A stretch of DNA of 64,000 nt from Primula veris (lineage: Eukaryota; Streptophyta; Magnoliopsida; Ericales; Primulaceae): NCBI GenBank assembly GCA_963682055.1, contig OY821750.1, positions 7,752,501 through 7,816,500 on the forward strand, read 5' to 3'. The stretch's first letter is position 1, and each line of letters starts with the position of its first letter. A model generated the notes under the pieces. That model searched no databases and was not told the origin of the DNA. It saw only the letters and a list, made by a program, of their open reading frames with translations. Made by a program: the position numbers and the translations under genes. Of the stretch, positions 19,959 through 31,798 are shown piece after piece.

Positions 19959-21049
19959 TTCTTAGATATTTGAGTCAATTGATGATTTCTTATATATAGT
20001 AACTAGTATGTTTGTGTTTCAGCTATGATCCATTTGATTATGGGGATTATGATAGTTGTTAGGTAATAAGTGTTAGTATGAGAGAATAAGTTGGTTTTTA
20101 GCTTTTAAGTTTCTTTTCAATTTTAAGTTACATAAAGAGGGAATTAAAAGAGTTTTATCTTAAATTACCTTAGAATTAGAGATCCGGGAATTGGAGATTG
20201 CTCATCATCTACCATGATTGATTTACTCGGGTTCCAATATGGAAAAAAAATAGCACGACAGTCATTATTTTGATAGCTATAAATAGGTATATATAAGAGT
20301 TTTGAGATAATATAACATGATATTATATTGAAGCAGTTCACCGTCAGCATAGCCATGGATTGCTTGATGAGATCAATACAAATAGATGAAGTTTTAAGAA
20401 TAAAACAGAGCTACACCTTTTTTCATCTCTTTCACAGAGATCAAGCATCGCTATCAAGATTGTGCAAGAATAAGAAAGGAAGGGCTACTCTCTCTCACTA
20501 GGATGAGATGTTTCTGGATAGCGGTGAAAAATACATAGTAGAAAGCAAAGAGAAGGAGAATAATAGTTTTAAAAATCAACTACTTTTATAGGGCTTGTAT
20601 TATTATGTTATTTCACTGGAGCTCCTTAAGTTTAAAATGTTGCAGTTTCAATCCGTTCGTATTTCTTTTGTTTTAGCAAGGTCGGAGACCAAATTTAACT
20701 CAATATAAATAAAATATGTGGGCATCCCCCACTTTTAATTTTAAAAAAAAAAACTAGTATGTTTGGGGTTTCTAGCTCGGTAGAATATGGGAGTTTGCTC
20801 TGCTGAATTTTGTTTGGGTTTTGAAGCAATGAAAGTTTAATTTTGTTTGGCCATTAATGTATATTAATGGAGAAGCCCCATGCAGAGAATATATACAAGC
20901 AACGATTAATGACCTGAACCTAAATGATTTTAAAAGAAATCATATAATATTTAAAGACAATAAATTCCTTACCTTATTTTCCACATCATAATTTCTACAA
21001 TTAATGAAAATATCTCAAATATCTCCAAGCATTTACTTCTTTCTTATCA

Positions 21050-21051
<2 letters not shown>
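19959..21051. other. 5' flank of the forward MADS gene, unit B (inverted-repeat arm)
   Basis: No gene is seen. Same content as 126-1220. Forms the outer forward arm paired with 27030-27924 and 32677-32935. Confidence 0.7.

Positions 21052-21106
<55 letters not shown>
21052..21106 (+). promoter_or_regulatory. (TA)n tract merging into the TATA box of MADS gene B
   Basis: A TA run of about 25 units ends in TATATAAATA (21097-21106), 97 bases before the ATG, as in copy A. Confidence 0.5.
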
Positions 21107-21202
21107 CTATTGCCCATATAGACTAACAAACCAGAAAAACAAATATTCATAATATAGAAACCATATACTCCAATTCTTTGCTTCTTTGATACGTAAGTAG
21201 CC

Positions 21203-21928
21203 ATGCCCGAAAAGAATGTTAAAATTGCCTTTATAGAAGATGCTGCCCGAAGAAAAGCAGCATACAAGAAAAGAAATAAGGGCTTGCTAAGAAAAGTGAA
21301 TGAGCTCTCTACCTTATGTGATGCTGACATGTGTGTGGTCATATATAACCCACACGAGAACCAACCCGAGGTCTGGCCCAATTTTCGATCAGCACAGAGG
21401 GTGATTTCTAGGTTTAAGAGAATGCCAGATTTGGAGCAGAGGCAGGAAATGAGGGACCAAGAAAGCTTAACTAGGGAACGGATATTGAAAGTTGCCAAAA
21501 AAGTAAAAAAAGTGATGGAAAAAAACAAGGAGATGGAGATGAAGAAGGTGATGTACCGGTGTTTGACAGGATGTGAAGTAAAAAATTTAAGCATGGAAGA
21601 TCTATCCCACCTAGAGATGTTGGTAGAACGATATACGGAGGAGGCACGTGAAATGGTTGAGAAGTTGGCTAGGGAGGAGGGTTCAAGCCAGATGGGTGAG
21701 TTTGGAAGTATTAACGAAGTTGCACTTATGATGGAAGAAGATCATAACGAAAATTTTGGCTTAAAAGCAACGGAAAGGACACAAGAGTTTACTGAGAATC
21801 GAAATGAGCATAAGCTTATGCAGTTGGTTAATGAGCTCGAGACGCTGCTCATGCCTGTCGGAGATGACAACAATGGAGGTACGTCCAATGCTTTATATCA
21901 TGAGGGATGTGGAGAGACGCCTTTTTAG
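21203..21928 (+). CDS. AGL80-like: AGL80-like type I (M-gamma) MADS-box protein, copy B
   Basis: 241 residues, intronless, same start and stop as copy A. The MADS domain (1-60) is complete, with K5N and K30R relative to copy A; residue 5 lies in the basic N-terminal arm that touches DNA in MADS proteins, so the N could alter binding. Other changes to copy A are I/M and F/L around residues 74-77, T/R near residue 83, N/K near residue 118 and I/M in the HLE.LVERY segment. Most of these are shared with copy C. It is the forward arm of an inverted pair whose other gene is at 25817-26386 on the minus strand. A nuclear, probably DNA-binding protein by family; expression is not testable here. Confidence 0.9.
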   Translation: MPEKNVKIAFIEDAARRKAAYKKRNKGLLRKVNELSTLCDADMCVVIYNPHENQPEVWPNFRSAQRVISRFKRMPDLEQRQEMRDQESLTRERILKVAKKVKKVMEKNKEMEMKKVMYRCLTGCEVKNLSMEDLSHLEMLVERYTEEAREMVEKLAREEGSSQMGEFGSINEVALMMEEDHNENFGLKATERTQEFTENRNEHKLMQLVNELETLLMPVGDDNNGGTSNALYHEGCGETPF

Positions 21929-22116
21929 CTGTTGTTTTTTATTACTCATGATTTTCGATGTTTTATCCCATGCATGTTTAATTAGCGTCTTGTAACTTTT
22001 GTTATGTTTTTGTTTTATCTTATTCGTCTTTATATCCTTTCGGTGGTTTCAAATCTTCTTTATATTTCAAACTCAGCTGCTTAATTACATATCCATATAC
22101 ATTGTAACATGTAATC

Positions 22117-22122
22117 AATAAA
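22117..22122 (+). terminator. Poly(A) signal of MADS gene B
   Basis: AATAAA about 190 bases after the stop, conserved with units A and C. Confidence 0.45.
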
Positions 22123-22571
22123 AGAAGAGTATTTTTTTTTATAACGACTCGTTTGTTTAGTTTTTTTCTTAATATAGGAAAACTATGAACAATTAGTTTT
22201 ACATAGTAATTAAAGAATATCAAAAGAAAACTCAGAGATACGAGCCAACGTGATTGTTTCATATGATTTTCATATAGCCAATCACAAAGTCTTGGGATTA
22301 AGACATAATTTGACGACAATGACGATATCATCATAAAAAACAAAACGTGAAAAACTTGGTCAGACTTTTTAATGCCTAGTCTATTGGTAGAAATATCTTA
22401 ATCACAGTATTATTGATATTATTATCATCCTAGCATTGTTAGTCATAATATTTTGGTGAAAGATGTGTAGAGCACCACCCCCACCCATACAGTGAGTCGG
22501 GCGCTTGTCTTAAAGATTGACCTGTATGGGAAAATTAATTTATCCAATATATTTTCAAAATTTGCAGAAGC

Positions 22572-24026
22572 TGTAACGACTCAGTTTATTAATTAATTAT
22601 TTAGTAAGTGTTTTATAGTAAACGAACAACGAAACTTTTATTATTGTAAACTTGGTATCTTTCTACAATGATAAATTAAATAGTCTTGAGCTAAATGGAT
22701 AAATGAGAGGGAGGGAGGGAGGGAGGGCCCACACGTTTAAAGTAACGGGAGTCATTGCGTGCTTGTTGACAAGGATGTTTGCTTATATGTTTATTATTTA
22801 TTTGCTAAATTTTTGAATCGTAGGTTGTTTATATTAGGATTGGTGTTATTGCCGATTTATGCTAATATTGTTATGATGATTATTACCTTGGTTTGACCCT
22901 ATTTGTACAGTTGATCGATTCTTGTTTGGATGATATAAAGACATATTAGTTAGTAATAGTTTATGACTATTTTATTGTTATGGTTATGTCGTTCATGTAT
23001 TCGTGATTGATTGGAAGGAATTGACATATGTGGATGAATGATTATTTATTTTGTTTAATATGACAAGAGGAGTATTGTAGTACAAGCTAAGATTGTATAT
23101 TTTGAAGGGTTTTAATACAAGACAAAGGCTAGAAATATTTATATATACCCGAGGGTAGAGAGAGTAGAAGAATGGAAGAATATTAATAACAATTTATAGA
23201 TTAAAAAAAAGAAATTACGGTATGGTCTGAAAATACTTAAAATACTATTTTGATTGTCGTTTGTCTCTTCTTTAGTCGGGGACACTGGCATCACGAAAGG
23301 ATATGCACAATTTCATAATGGCTTTATTCTATCACTTATCTGGGGGCACTGACGCCACGAATGGATAGGAACAGTGCCTAACTATGGGGTAATTGATGAT
23401 CATCAAAGGAAAAAAATAAATAAAGTGGAATCTAATTAAAAAAAATATTAACTATTTAAGTATTTCTTTTTTAACTTTGTAGTATGAAGTAGGAAGAGAA
23501 GTTGTAGATATTATTACATTTTTTTATTATCGTCTATATTCGTACATTTATATTGTGGGTTACACATTGAGGCATTGATGGTTTGTCAGTACATCCGTGG
23601 GTGTGCCGGCTTATCTATATTGATGCGTGAAAATCACCGTTATAAATTTGTGACAGGTCTAGACAAAGGAAAGGGCATTGCGGAATAGGACATTTGTTGC
23701 GGTGCATAGCATGGACGCGATTTTATTTCAGTTGTGATGTTTTCATCTTTAAAACTTTATGGAGGATCTTTTCCTTTGAGTTGTTTAGTTTTTCTATGTT
23801 TCAGACAATTGTGTTATTTCTATTTGAATTCGAGTTTTAAAGTTGTAGCCTATGGGCAAGTTTACTTTAAAAACTACTTTGAAAATGTTATTTTTCCGTT
23901 GCAGTAATTTTTTGTTTTAATAACGCTTGATGCCGTTTTATTTTTCAAAACATTTAATTGCTTATTTAAAATGTTCTACTTTTCAAAAGCTCACCCGTAA
24001 CTTTTTATGGAAACCGGGGCGTGACA
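22572..24026. mobile_element. Solo LTR, unit B
   Basis: 1455 bp, TGTAACGAC...GGGGCGTGACA, flanked by GAAGC at 22567-22571 and 24027-24031. Same insertion as in units A and C. Confidence 0.85.
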
Positions 24027-24031
24027 GAAGC

Positions 24032-25424
24032 TATGCATCTAAATAATCTCATCTTCTATACCAACCCAAAGTTACAAAGATGCAAATTGTAAATGAATGA
24101 TGACTCGTGTAAAGTTCTTTTACTTAGCCTTGTTGGAACTAATAATAACTCTTATATTTTGGCTGATTAATTTATCTAGAGCTTAAATTTCATTGCAACG
24201 CTGCTACCACAATTATAAAAATCCCCAATCTTGTCACAGGCTACTAATAATCCTATGACGCAAACAAAGGTGGCCTTATATTTTGGCCGATTAAATTATC
24301 TAGATCTTAAATTTCATTGCTACACTCTAACACAATTATAAAAATCCCAATCCTGTAATTTGGTTACATGAGTGCTTAGGTTTAAGTTAAGGTTTAGGTT
24401 TAAAAACTACATCACAACCACTTTCATAAGATTTTCATCAAAGCTTGCGGACCTTCGGTAACTCATCGTTACAATTGATTTGATTTGTTCTGTATATGAA
24501 AAAAACCGTTCCCTAAAAAAGTTTTATTGCATATAATCCCATCACAGTGAAAATGAAGTTGGGAACAGAACATTGAAAGATTCTTGGCTTGAACATTATT
24601 GATTTTTATTTGTAGTTCTAAATCTAGCTAGTTTGAGCCTATTATGATCCAAATATTTGAGGAACCCCAACCATACAAAATTTCATCGTAATTGGACTAC
24701 AGTTAAATTATGAAACATAATCTGGAATATATTTAAAAAGATCAGGAAATGGGAGTTCTAGAGGCATAGAAAGCTAAACACGATGCTACCGCTATCTCAA
24801 GAAACGCCAACACATAGAACACTACAGAATCATGCAACATTATAACTATTTAGCATCCTTAGCTACAGAATCTTATTAATTGATGCTTCAAGAAGAACAA
24901 TGGCATATACTATTATTTTTTACGTAGCCAAGTTGATGATGCGAAAATACATAAGAGAACAATAAAAGACATAACATCTTAGGTCACGAAAAATAAGCTA
25001 ATTTTATTACTTTTACGCACATCGTCTTGTGTTCTTAGAGACAAATTATTTATTCCTCTTGGAGGAGGGGATAGCTGCTCATCCACACCATTAGTTGAAT
25101 GTCAAGTGTGTTAATGGGCCACTAAATATTAATTAACCTTAAATAATCCAACTCATAACAATGAGATTACATTGAATCCAAGCACCAAACATAGGATCAC
25201 TATCAGGGGGACATGGTAGGGCACCATTAACAAAACCTAGCTTTTATTTAGCTCCTATAGAGATTTTCATAGCTCTTTTACAAGAATGGTAATTGGGGCC
25301 AGTTAATAAAGAGGAAACAAGTAGAGTACTAGTGTTCGCATTAGTTTCTACAAAGTAAGGATCATAGTGGTAATTTGGTGGGGAGGAAGATTATTGTTAT
25401 GATTATCAGTTTCAGACATTTTTC
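24032..25424. other. Spacer between the two MADS arms, unit B
   Basis: No gene is seen. It contains the two direct repeats (24150-24350) and inverted repeat X (about 24767-25050). A 46-bp stretch near 24661-24712 is absent from A and C. The part from about 25255 is absent in A and C. Confidence 0.5.
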
Positions 25425-25816
25425 AAGATCATTGTCGTCAAATTATGTCTTAATCCCAAGACATTGTGATTGGCTATATGAAAATCATATGAAACAATCA
25501 CGTTGGCTCGTTAAGTTTTCTTTTGATATTCTTTAATTACTATCTAAAACTAATTGTTCATAGTTTTCCTATATTAAAAAAATAATTAAACGAACGAGTC
25601 GTTATAAAAAAAATACTCATCTTTTATTGATTACATGTTACAATGTATATGGATATGTAATTAAGCAGCTGGGTTTGAAATATAAAGAAGATCTAAAACC
25701 ACTGAAAGGATATAAACACGAATAAGATAAAACAAAAACATAACAAAAATTACAAGACGCTAATTAAACATGCAAGGGATAAAACATCGAAAATCTTGAG
25801 TAATAAAAAACAATAG

Positions 25817-26386
25817 CTAAAAAGGTGTATCTCCACATCCCTCATGATATAAAGCATTGGAGGTACCTCCATTGTTGTCATCTCCGACAGGCATGAACAG
25901 AATCTCGGGCTCCTTAACTAACCGCGTAAGCTTATGCTCATTTTCATTATCGGTAAACTCTTGTGTCCTTTGCGTTGCTTCCAAGCCAAAATTTTCATTA
26001 AGATTTTCTTCCTCCATAAGTGCAACTTCGTTACTACTTTCAAACTCACCCATCTTGCTTGAGCCCTCCCCCCTAGCCAACTTCTCAACCATTTCACTAG
26101 CCTCCTTTATATATCGATCTACCAACATATTTAGGGGGGCTAGATCTTCCATGCTTAAATTTTTTACTTCACATCCGGTCAAACACCGGTACATCACCCC
26201 TCGAACATTGGGCCAAACCTCGGGTTGGTTCTCATGTGGGTTATATATGACCACACATACATCAATGTCACATAAGGTAGAGAGCTCATGCTCTTTTTTC
26301 AGCAAGCCCTTATTTCTTTTCTTGTATGCTGCATTTATTCGGGCAACATCTTCAATAAAGGCAATTTTAACCTTCTTTTTGGGCAT
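25817..26386 (-). CDS. AGL80-like: AGL80-like MADS-box protein with a 52-codon internal deletion
   Basis: 189 residues, open from ATG 26386 to the stop at 25817. The MADS domain is kept (KKKVKIAFIEDVAR...GLLKKEHELSTLCDIDVCVVIYNP), with V32N33 changed to E-H. After PEVWPNVR the sequence jumps to GVMYRCLTG: 52 codons (about residues 67-118 of the forward copies) are missing in frame, removing the charged coiled linker after the MADS domain. The C-terminal part (LSMEDLAPLNMLVDRY...) is otherwise full length. Unit C has the same deletion. DNA binding may survive while dimer specificity is altered, which is inference. A TRIM sits 46 bp upstream of the ATG and separates the gene from its old promoter, so it may be silent or under TRIM control. 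Confidence 0.75.
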   Translation of the reverse strand: MPKKKVKIAFIEDVARINAAYKKRNKGLLKKEHELSTLCDIDVCVVIYNPHENQPEVWPNVRGVMYRCLTGCEVKNLSMEDLAPLNMLVDRYIKEASEMVEKLARGEGSSKMGEFESSNEVALMEEENLNENFGLEATQRTQEFTDNENEHKLTRLVKEPEILFMPVGDDNNGGTSNALYHEGCGDTPF

Positions 26387-26427
26387 GGCTACGTATGTAT
26401 CATAGAAGCAAAGAATTGGAGTATATG

Positions 26428-27015
26428 GTTTCTGTAACGACCTAGTCCTTCGACCAGACCGCCACCATCTGCTTACTACTACTAATATTGTCCGTCCGCT
26501 TTGGCCCGATTTCGTCCTCGGTTCTCGGGCACACGAGTTTAAAAGGCCTTGGTGATAGTAAGGAGGATTTTCTTAACATATATATCATATAGGTACTCAC
26601 ATATCTAGCCGATGCGGAACAAATACTTTCTCTTTACACCGGCATTTTTCTACAAAAATCCGAGTTCTTACACTCTTTCCCCCTTCAGGCATGACGTCCT
26701 CGTCGGGCACGTCGTCCTTCCAGGGGTGGTTCACACACCATTGGTTAGATAGTGGCTCTGATACCAATTGTAACGACCCGGTCCTCCGACCAGACTGCCA
26801 CCATCTGCTTATTACCACCAATATTGTCCGGTCCGCTTTGGCCCGATTTCGTCATCGCTTCTCGGGCCGCACGACTTTAAAAGGCCTTGGTGATAGTAAG
26901 GAGGGTTTTCTTAACTTATATACCATATAGGTACTCACATATCTAGCCGATGCGGGACAAATATTTTCTCTTTACACCGGCATTTTCCTACGAAAATCCG
27001 GGTTCTTACGGTTTC
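26428..27015 (-). mobile_element. TRIM (miniature LTR retrotransposon) in the inverted MADS leader, unit B
   Basis: The element is 26433-27010 (578 bp) with 5-bp duplications GTTTC at 26428-26432 and 27011-27015. Two LTRs of about 240 bp (26433-26672 and 26769-27010) enclose only 96 bp. Read on the minus strand the LTRs run TGTAAGAAC...GTCGTTACA, and next to the right LTR lies TTGGTATCAGAGCC (26754-26768), the primer site for initiator methionine tRNA. Next to the left LTR lies a purine tract (AAGGGGGAAAGAG). No protein is encoded. The forward MADS copies keep the unoccupied single site (around 1316-1324). Confidence 0.92.
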
Positions 27016-28470
27016 TATATTGTGAATATTTGCTTTTCTGGTTCGTTATTCTCTATATGGGCAATATTATTTATATATACTATCATGATGAGAAAAAATT
27101 AAATGCTCGGAGATATTTGAGATATTTCCATTGAGGGTAGAAATTATGATGTGGAAAATAAGGTAAGGAATTTATTGTCTTTAAATATGATATGATTTTT
27201 TTAAAATCAATTTAGGTTCAAGTCATTAATTGTTTCTTGTATATATTCTCAGCATGGGGCTTCTCAATTAATATACATTAATGGCCAAGCAAAATTAACC
27301 TTTCATAGCTTCAAAAAACCAACCAAAATTTAGCAGTGCAACCTCCCATATTCTACCAAGCTAGAAACCTCAAACATACTAGTTTTCTTTTAAAATTAAA
27401 AGTGGTGGATGCCCACATATTTTATTTATATTGAGTTTAATTTGATACTCCGACCTTATTACAATAAAAGAAATACGAATGGATTGAAACTGTAACATTT
27501 TAAACTTAAGGAACTCAAGTTAAATAACTTATTAATACATGCCCTGTGAAAGTAGTTGACTTTTAAAACTGTTATTCTCTTTCTCTTCTCCTCGCTTTAT
27601 ACTCTGTATTATTCACCGCTAACCAGAAACATCTCATCCTAGTGAGAGAGAGTAACACTTCCTTGCTTATTCTTGCACAATCTTGATAGCGATGCTTGAT
27701 CTCTGTGAAAGATATGAAAAAAGGTGTCGCTCTGTTTTATTCTTAAAACTTCATCTATTGTACTGATCTTATCAAACAATCCATAGCTATGGTGACGGTG
27801 AACTGATTCAATGTAATATCATGTTCTATTATCCCAAAACTCTTATATATACCTATTTATAGCTATCGATATAATGACCGTCGTGCTCTTTTTTTTTTCT
27901 AGATTGGAACCCGAGTAAATCAATTGTCACGCCCCAAATTCCATAAACACGGTCATTGAGGCGTGACCTTTTTAAAACAAAAGGAAATAGAACCTGTTGG
28001 TACGAAATTAAAATTTTTAAAAGAAAACATTTGCAAGCTAAAGGAACAATTAACGGATAAATAAAAAGTTTGCCAAACGCGGCTACAAGACAAGATTTGT
28101 AAAAGCTAAAAGTTAACAAACGAATGAATTTGCCCGTAGGCTACAAACTCAAAAAAATCTAAGTAAAAATGAAATAAAAACAACCGAAAGAAGCCCCGAA
28201 CCCATGTGATGCCTTGCTAGAGCTCCTAACCAAACGCCTCAACCTATAATGTACCTGAACAATAAAATTGTAACGGTGAGTCCCACGCACATAACTAGAC
28301 GGGACGGCACCACAAATACCGTCACTCCATCCCTTAAATGCAAGAGCTCACAATTTCTACAACTACGATAATCGACGTATAAAAAGAAATATAATAACAT
28401 TCTATAACGGGATGAATTAAATAAATTAAATAACGTCAACACAAATCTATAACAAACATGGACCTCTCAT

Positions 28471-28740
28471 GCCACCTACCCCAGTCCGTAAGGTAGGTCA
28501 TTCCCTATCCCCTCGGCCGTCTTCTGTCCCCAGAATTAGGAAGAGACAGAGACCATTGCTAATATAAAAGTAGATTTAAAGTGCGCACTTGGACCTCTCA
28601 TGCCACTCGTCCCAGTCCATAAGACGAGTCATTCCCTATCCCCACGGCCGTCTACTGTCCCCGGAATTAGGAAGAGACAGAGACCATAGCTAACATAAAA
28701 TAAATATAGTGCACACTAGGACCTCTCATGAGTAATTATT
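28471..28740. repeat. Tandem repeats with hairpins inside the left LTR
   Basis: Two copies of about 130 bp, each starting GGACCTCTCATGCCAC and including GGAATTAGGAAGAGACAGAG, plus a short third start. Each has a six-base stem around a CAGTCC.TAA loop: CCTACC/GGTAGG in the first (28475-28480/28492-28497) and CTCGTC/GACGAG in the second (28606-28611/28623-28628). Repeated in the right LTR and, with three copies, at 51627-51990. Confidence 0.8.
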
Positions 28741-28800
28741 TAGAAGAATAAATATTCAAAATAAAAAATAAAATAAAAAATTAAATTGCGGGATTTTACA

Positions 28801-31798
28801 CTCTCCACCACTTAAAGAAGTTTCGTCCCGAAACTTTATTTCTTTAATAACTTGAAAGAGAAAAAAAAAAGGATAATGTTTCCGAATAATATTATATATG
28901 CTTTTTTTTTTTGACGTGATTAAATCAACTCACATAATTTTTTTTTTAATCAACCGGTCTCCAAAACAGTTACTTGTGTGTTTATGTAGCATAAACTATA
29001 TAAAAGAAGTATAATAAAAGGTATCTTGGAAACTCATTTGAGATTAAAATTACTAATAATAATATCATCATTATCCTTGTGAAACTTGAAAATTTATGAT
29101 GGAAAAATACTAACGTAAATTCCTAAGGTCAAACTTTTACCACTTCCGATCGTTTATTATCTCATTAATTACCAAATTCTATAACTCCCATCAATCATAA
29201 TTCCAAAACTCTATAACTCATGTCTACATAATTCTTAGTCCAAATTCTGATTTTAGTCATCATCAATGCTAATAACAAAGTGTACATCATGAAAGCAAAA
29301 CACATGAGGTAAGCTAATCTTTTAATTGGTAAAACATAAAAATAAATTTGTTCCTACCATGTTTTTCCTTGAACTGATAATTAACCTCTGGGATGGTTCA
29401 AATTCAAACAACTATTATTGATATTTATACCGTAAGATAACCAAACCTATTCCAAAACTTGTTTCCATATCGTTTTTCGAAACATTTATTACTTATACAT
29501 CTATATCTATTTCATGTGCTTCCGCTGCACGCTCTGATAAAATAATAATAATAATGGTGCTAACCGGCCTAACATTGCATTTTGTTTCTAATTTATCAAA
29601 CAATCCAGTTTTAGCATCTAGACCACCACCCAAAAATAATACCAATCTCCCTTTATACCATGTTCTCTTAAACAAAACAATCTTTAATTAATAAGAAGCG
29701 CAAATCTAATAATTAATATTTAGTCCCAAAATACCACTCCAAATTCACATGTAATACATGCTCTCAATCAAAGTGCAAGACCTGTTGAAACTTTGCAACT
29801 AATCCGACCAAAGAGATTTACTCGAAATAACTAGGACAACTATAATGCTAGTTCACTTATTATTTGAACACTTTAAACACAAATTAAATGTCAAGTTTGG
29901 ATCCTAATTATAGCTTAAACATCTTTTACAGTGGTCAAACGAATTGAAAATAACCTAACGTATCATTTCATTGAAACTCTAAGCAAAAGTCGGCACCGAA
30001 AGGTAATCCATGGACAATATTAAATTACAAAAATTAGAAGGAAACTACCATAATCGAGGTTCTCTTATAGCTGTCGAAAACTTCTACTAAAAAAATCCAT
30101 AAAATAAATAAATATATCCTATCATGCCCTTTTGTTTGTTAGTTACAAACCGCCGCAATAGTTAACTACATTTTTTATTTATATATACCAAACCAGTGAC
30201 TTCATTAACGTACAATCCATTAATAGAAATAATAAGAAAATGTTTAAAAAAAAACTTTGTCTCACCTATAATAGTTTACAAACGCAAACATTTTAACTTG
30301 TACAGGGGCATGCTACACCAGATATATTTCTTAAGTTTTCAATAGTTAATCTTATAAAAATAAAATCTATTAAAATTCCCTTATATCGACCTTGAATTTA
30401 GTACATATGAAATTAGCTGTGTGTAATTCCTCTTAAATATGGACACCAAACCAACTCAACTAAATTAACTCTTACATTATAGTATAGTCTTACATTATAC
30501 AGTATCAAACGAGATTCTTCATGTAGGGACAATTAACTAAGAACCTAAAATATCTAAGTCCACAGTTATCATTCTATCGAGTGAAGGAAAATAGTTGCTA
30601 AATGTGAAACATATATACAAAACGCTAGCTTGCAATCTAACCAAGAAAAATTTATAGTGAATGTCTAAAAGAATAGAATCATGTTGTAAGGAAGAAATAA
30701 GTGCACCAACGACTTATAAAACTAATGAATTTAGGACACGACCTCACAAAACGTAATTAAACATTTATGTTTTCCAACTTATAAAATCTAACCAAATTTG
30801 CAAAGGCATCAAATTCCGCTAATCATACAATACAATATTCCGCACATTACGTGATAATCACAAAACATGTAAATCATGATAAAAGCTCGTTTTTCATGGT
30901 AATCATTTTATCAAGATTTCTAAGTTTCATAATTATAGAGTACTGAAATACGAAGCCAACGCTTCAAGCGGAATCAAATTCGGAGTAAAAACGAAGGAGT
31001 TACGAGCGTTTGAAGTTTAGCGAAAAACCGCAAAATTTGCCAGAAAACGACCAATCGTTTTTGACAAAACGACCGGTCGTTTTTTGGTCCAGTAGGGTCT
31101 GAAAAATTCGACCGATCGTTTTAAGAAACGACCGATCGTTTTTCTGCAGAAACTTATCGATACAAAAGCGTAAAATTACTCAATACTTGTAAATCCCTTA
31201 CAAGGAACATAGCGCGCAACTACATCATTTTAGTCTACAACATTATTACAATCAACATCCATTCGCATAAAATGCTCATTAACATACAAGTTAATAATAT
31301 GAAAACGCACTACGTAAAATCATCAACAACACAATTTTCACACTCTAATAGTACGCTACTACACACGTATGCAAACTTATACCTCATACACATCATATAA
31401 ATCTACACACGCATACAATCAACACAAAAATGCGAGGGATAACCCATCACGATACGTTATCCTAAAGCACCCGAGCGTCCTCGCATACTCTAGAATTCCA
31501 CATCGCTAAGGTATTCCTTCACACATACCGACGAGAGGTCTACCCACTAGTTTGGCGAGCCAGGATCAACGAGCGTCCTCATTGTCCCCAACTTGCCTCA
31601 CATGTGGACTTTCCTTTCATCAACTACTACTAAATTATAGCTACATGTCTTAAGCTAAATGCAACCCCCCGTTTTAGAAAAAGTTTTAGTTTTTGGAAAA
31701 AGTTTTTGAAAAAAGCTACGATGGATCTTGGTCCAATGGTTACCCATCTTCCCGTCGTCCCAAAGTATACAAGAACCTAGTTAGCTCTGATACCAACT
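28801..31798. other. Non-coding interior of the LTR element
   Basis: No protein motif is found. Near 31028-31145 are four clustered near-palindromes of the type AACGACCGATCGTTT. The left end holds a likely polypurine tract on the minus strand, before the LTR at 28800. Confidence 0.6.

Noticed and set aside
26597..26930. Frames on both strands inside the TRIM
   Set aside because: They span the LTRs and the primer site of a non-coding element.
28239..28442. Minus-strand frames of 67-88 codons inside the LTRs (also 27853-28119, 32113-32316 and 51406-51609)
   Set aside because: They lie in the LTR and carry no gag or pol motif; the repeated finding only reflects LTR duplication.
28471..28740. 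Regular repeats in the LTR considered as a CRISPR array
   Set aside because: Only two or three copies of about 130 bp, in a plant LTR, with no spacer-like unique segments or cas genes.
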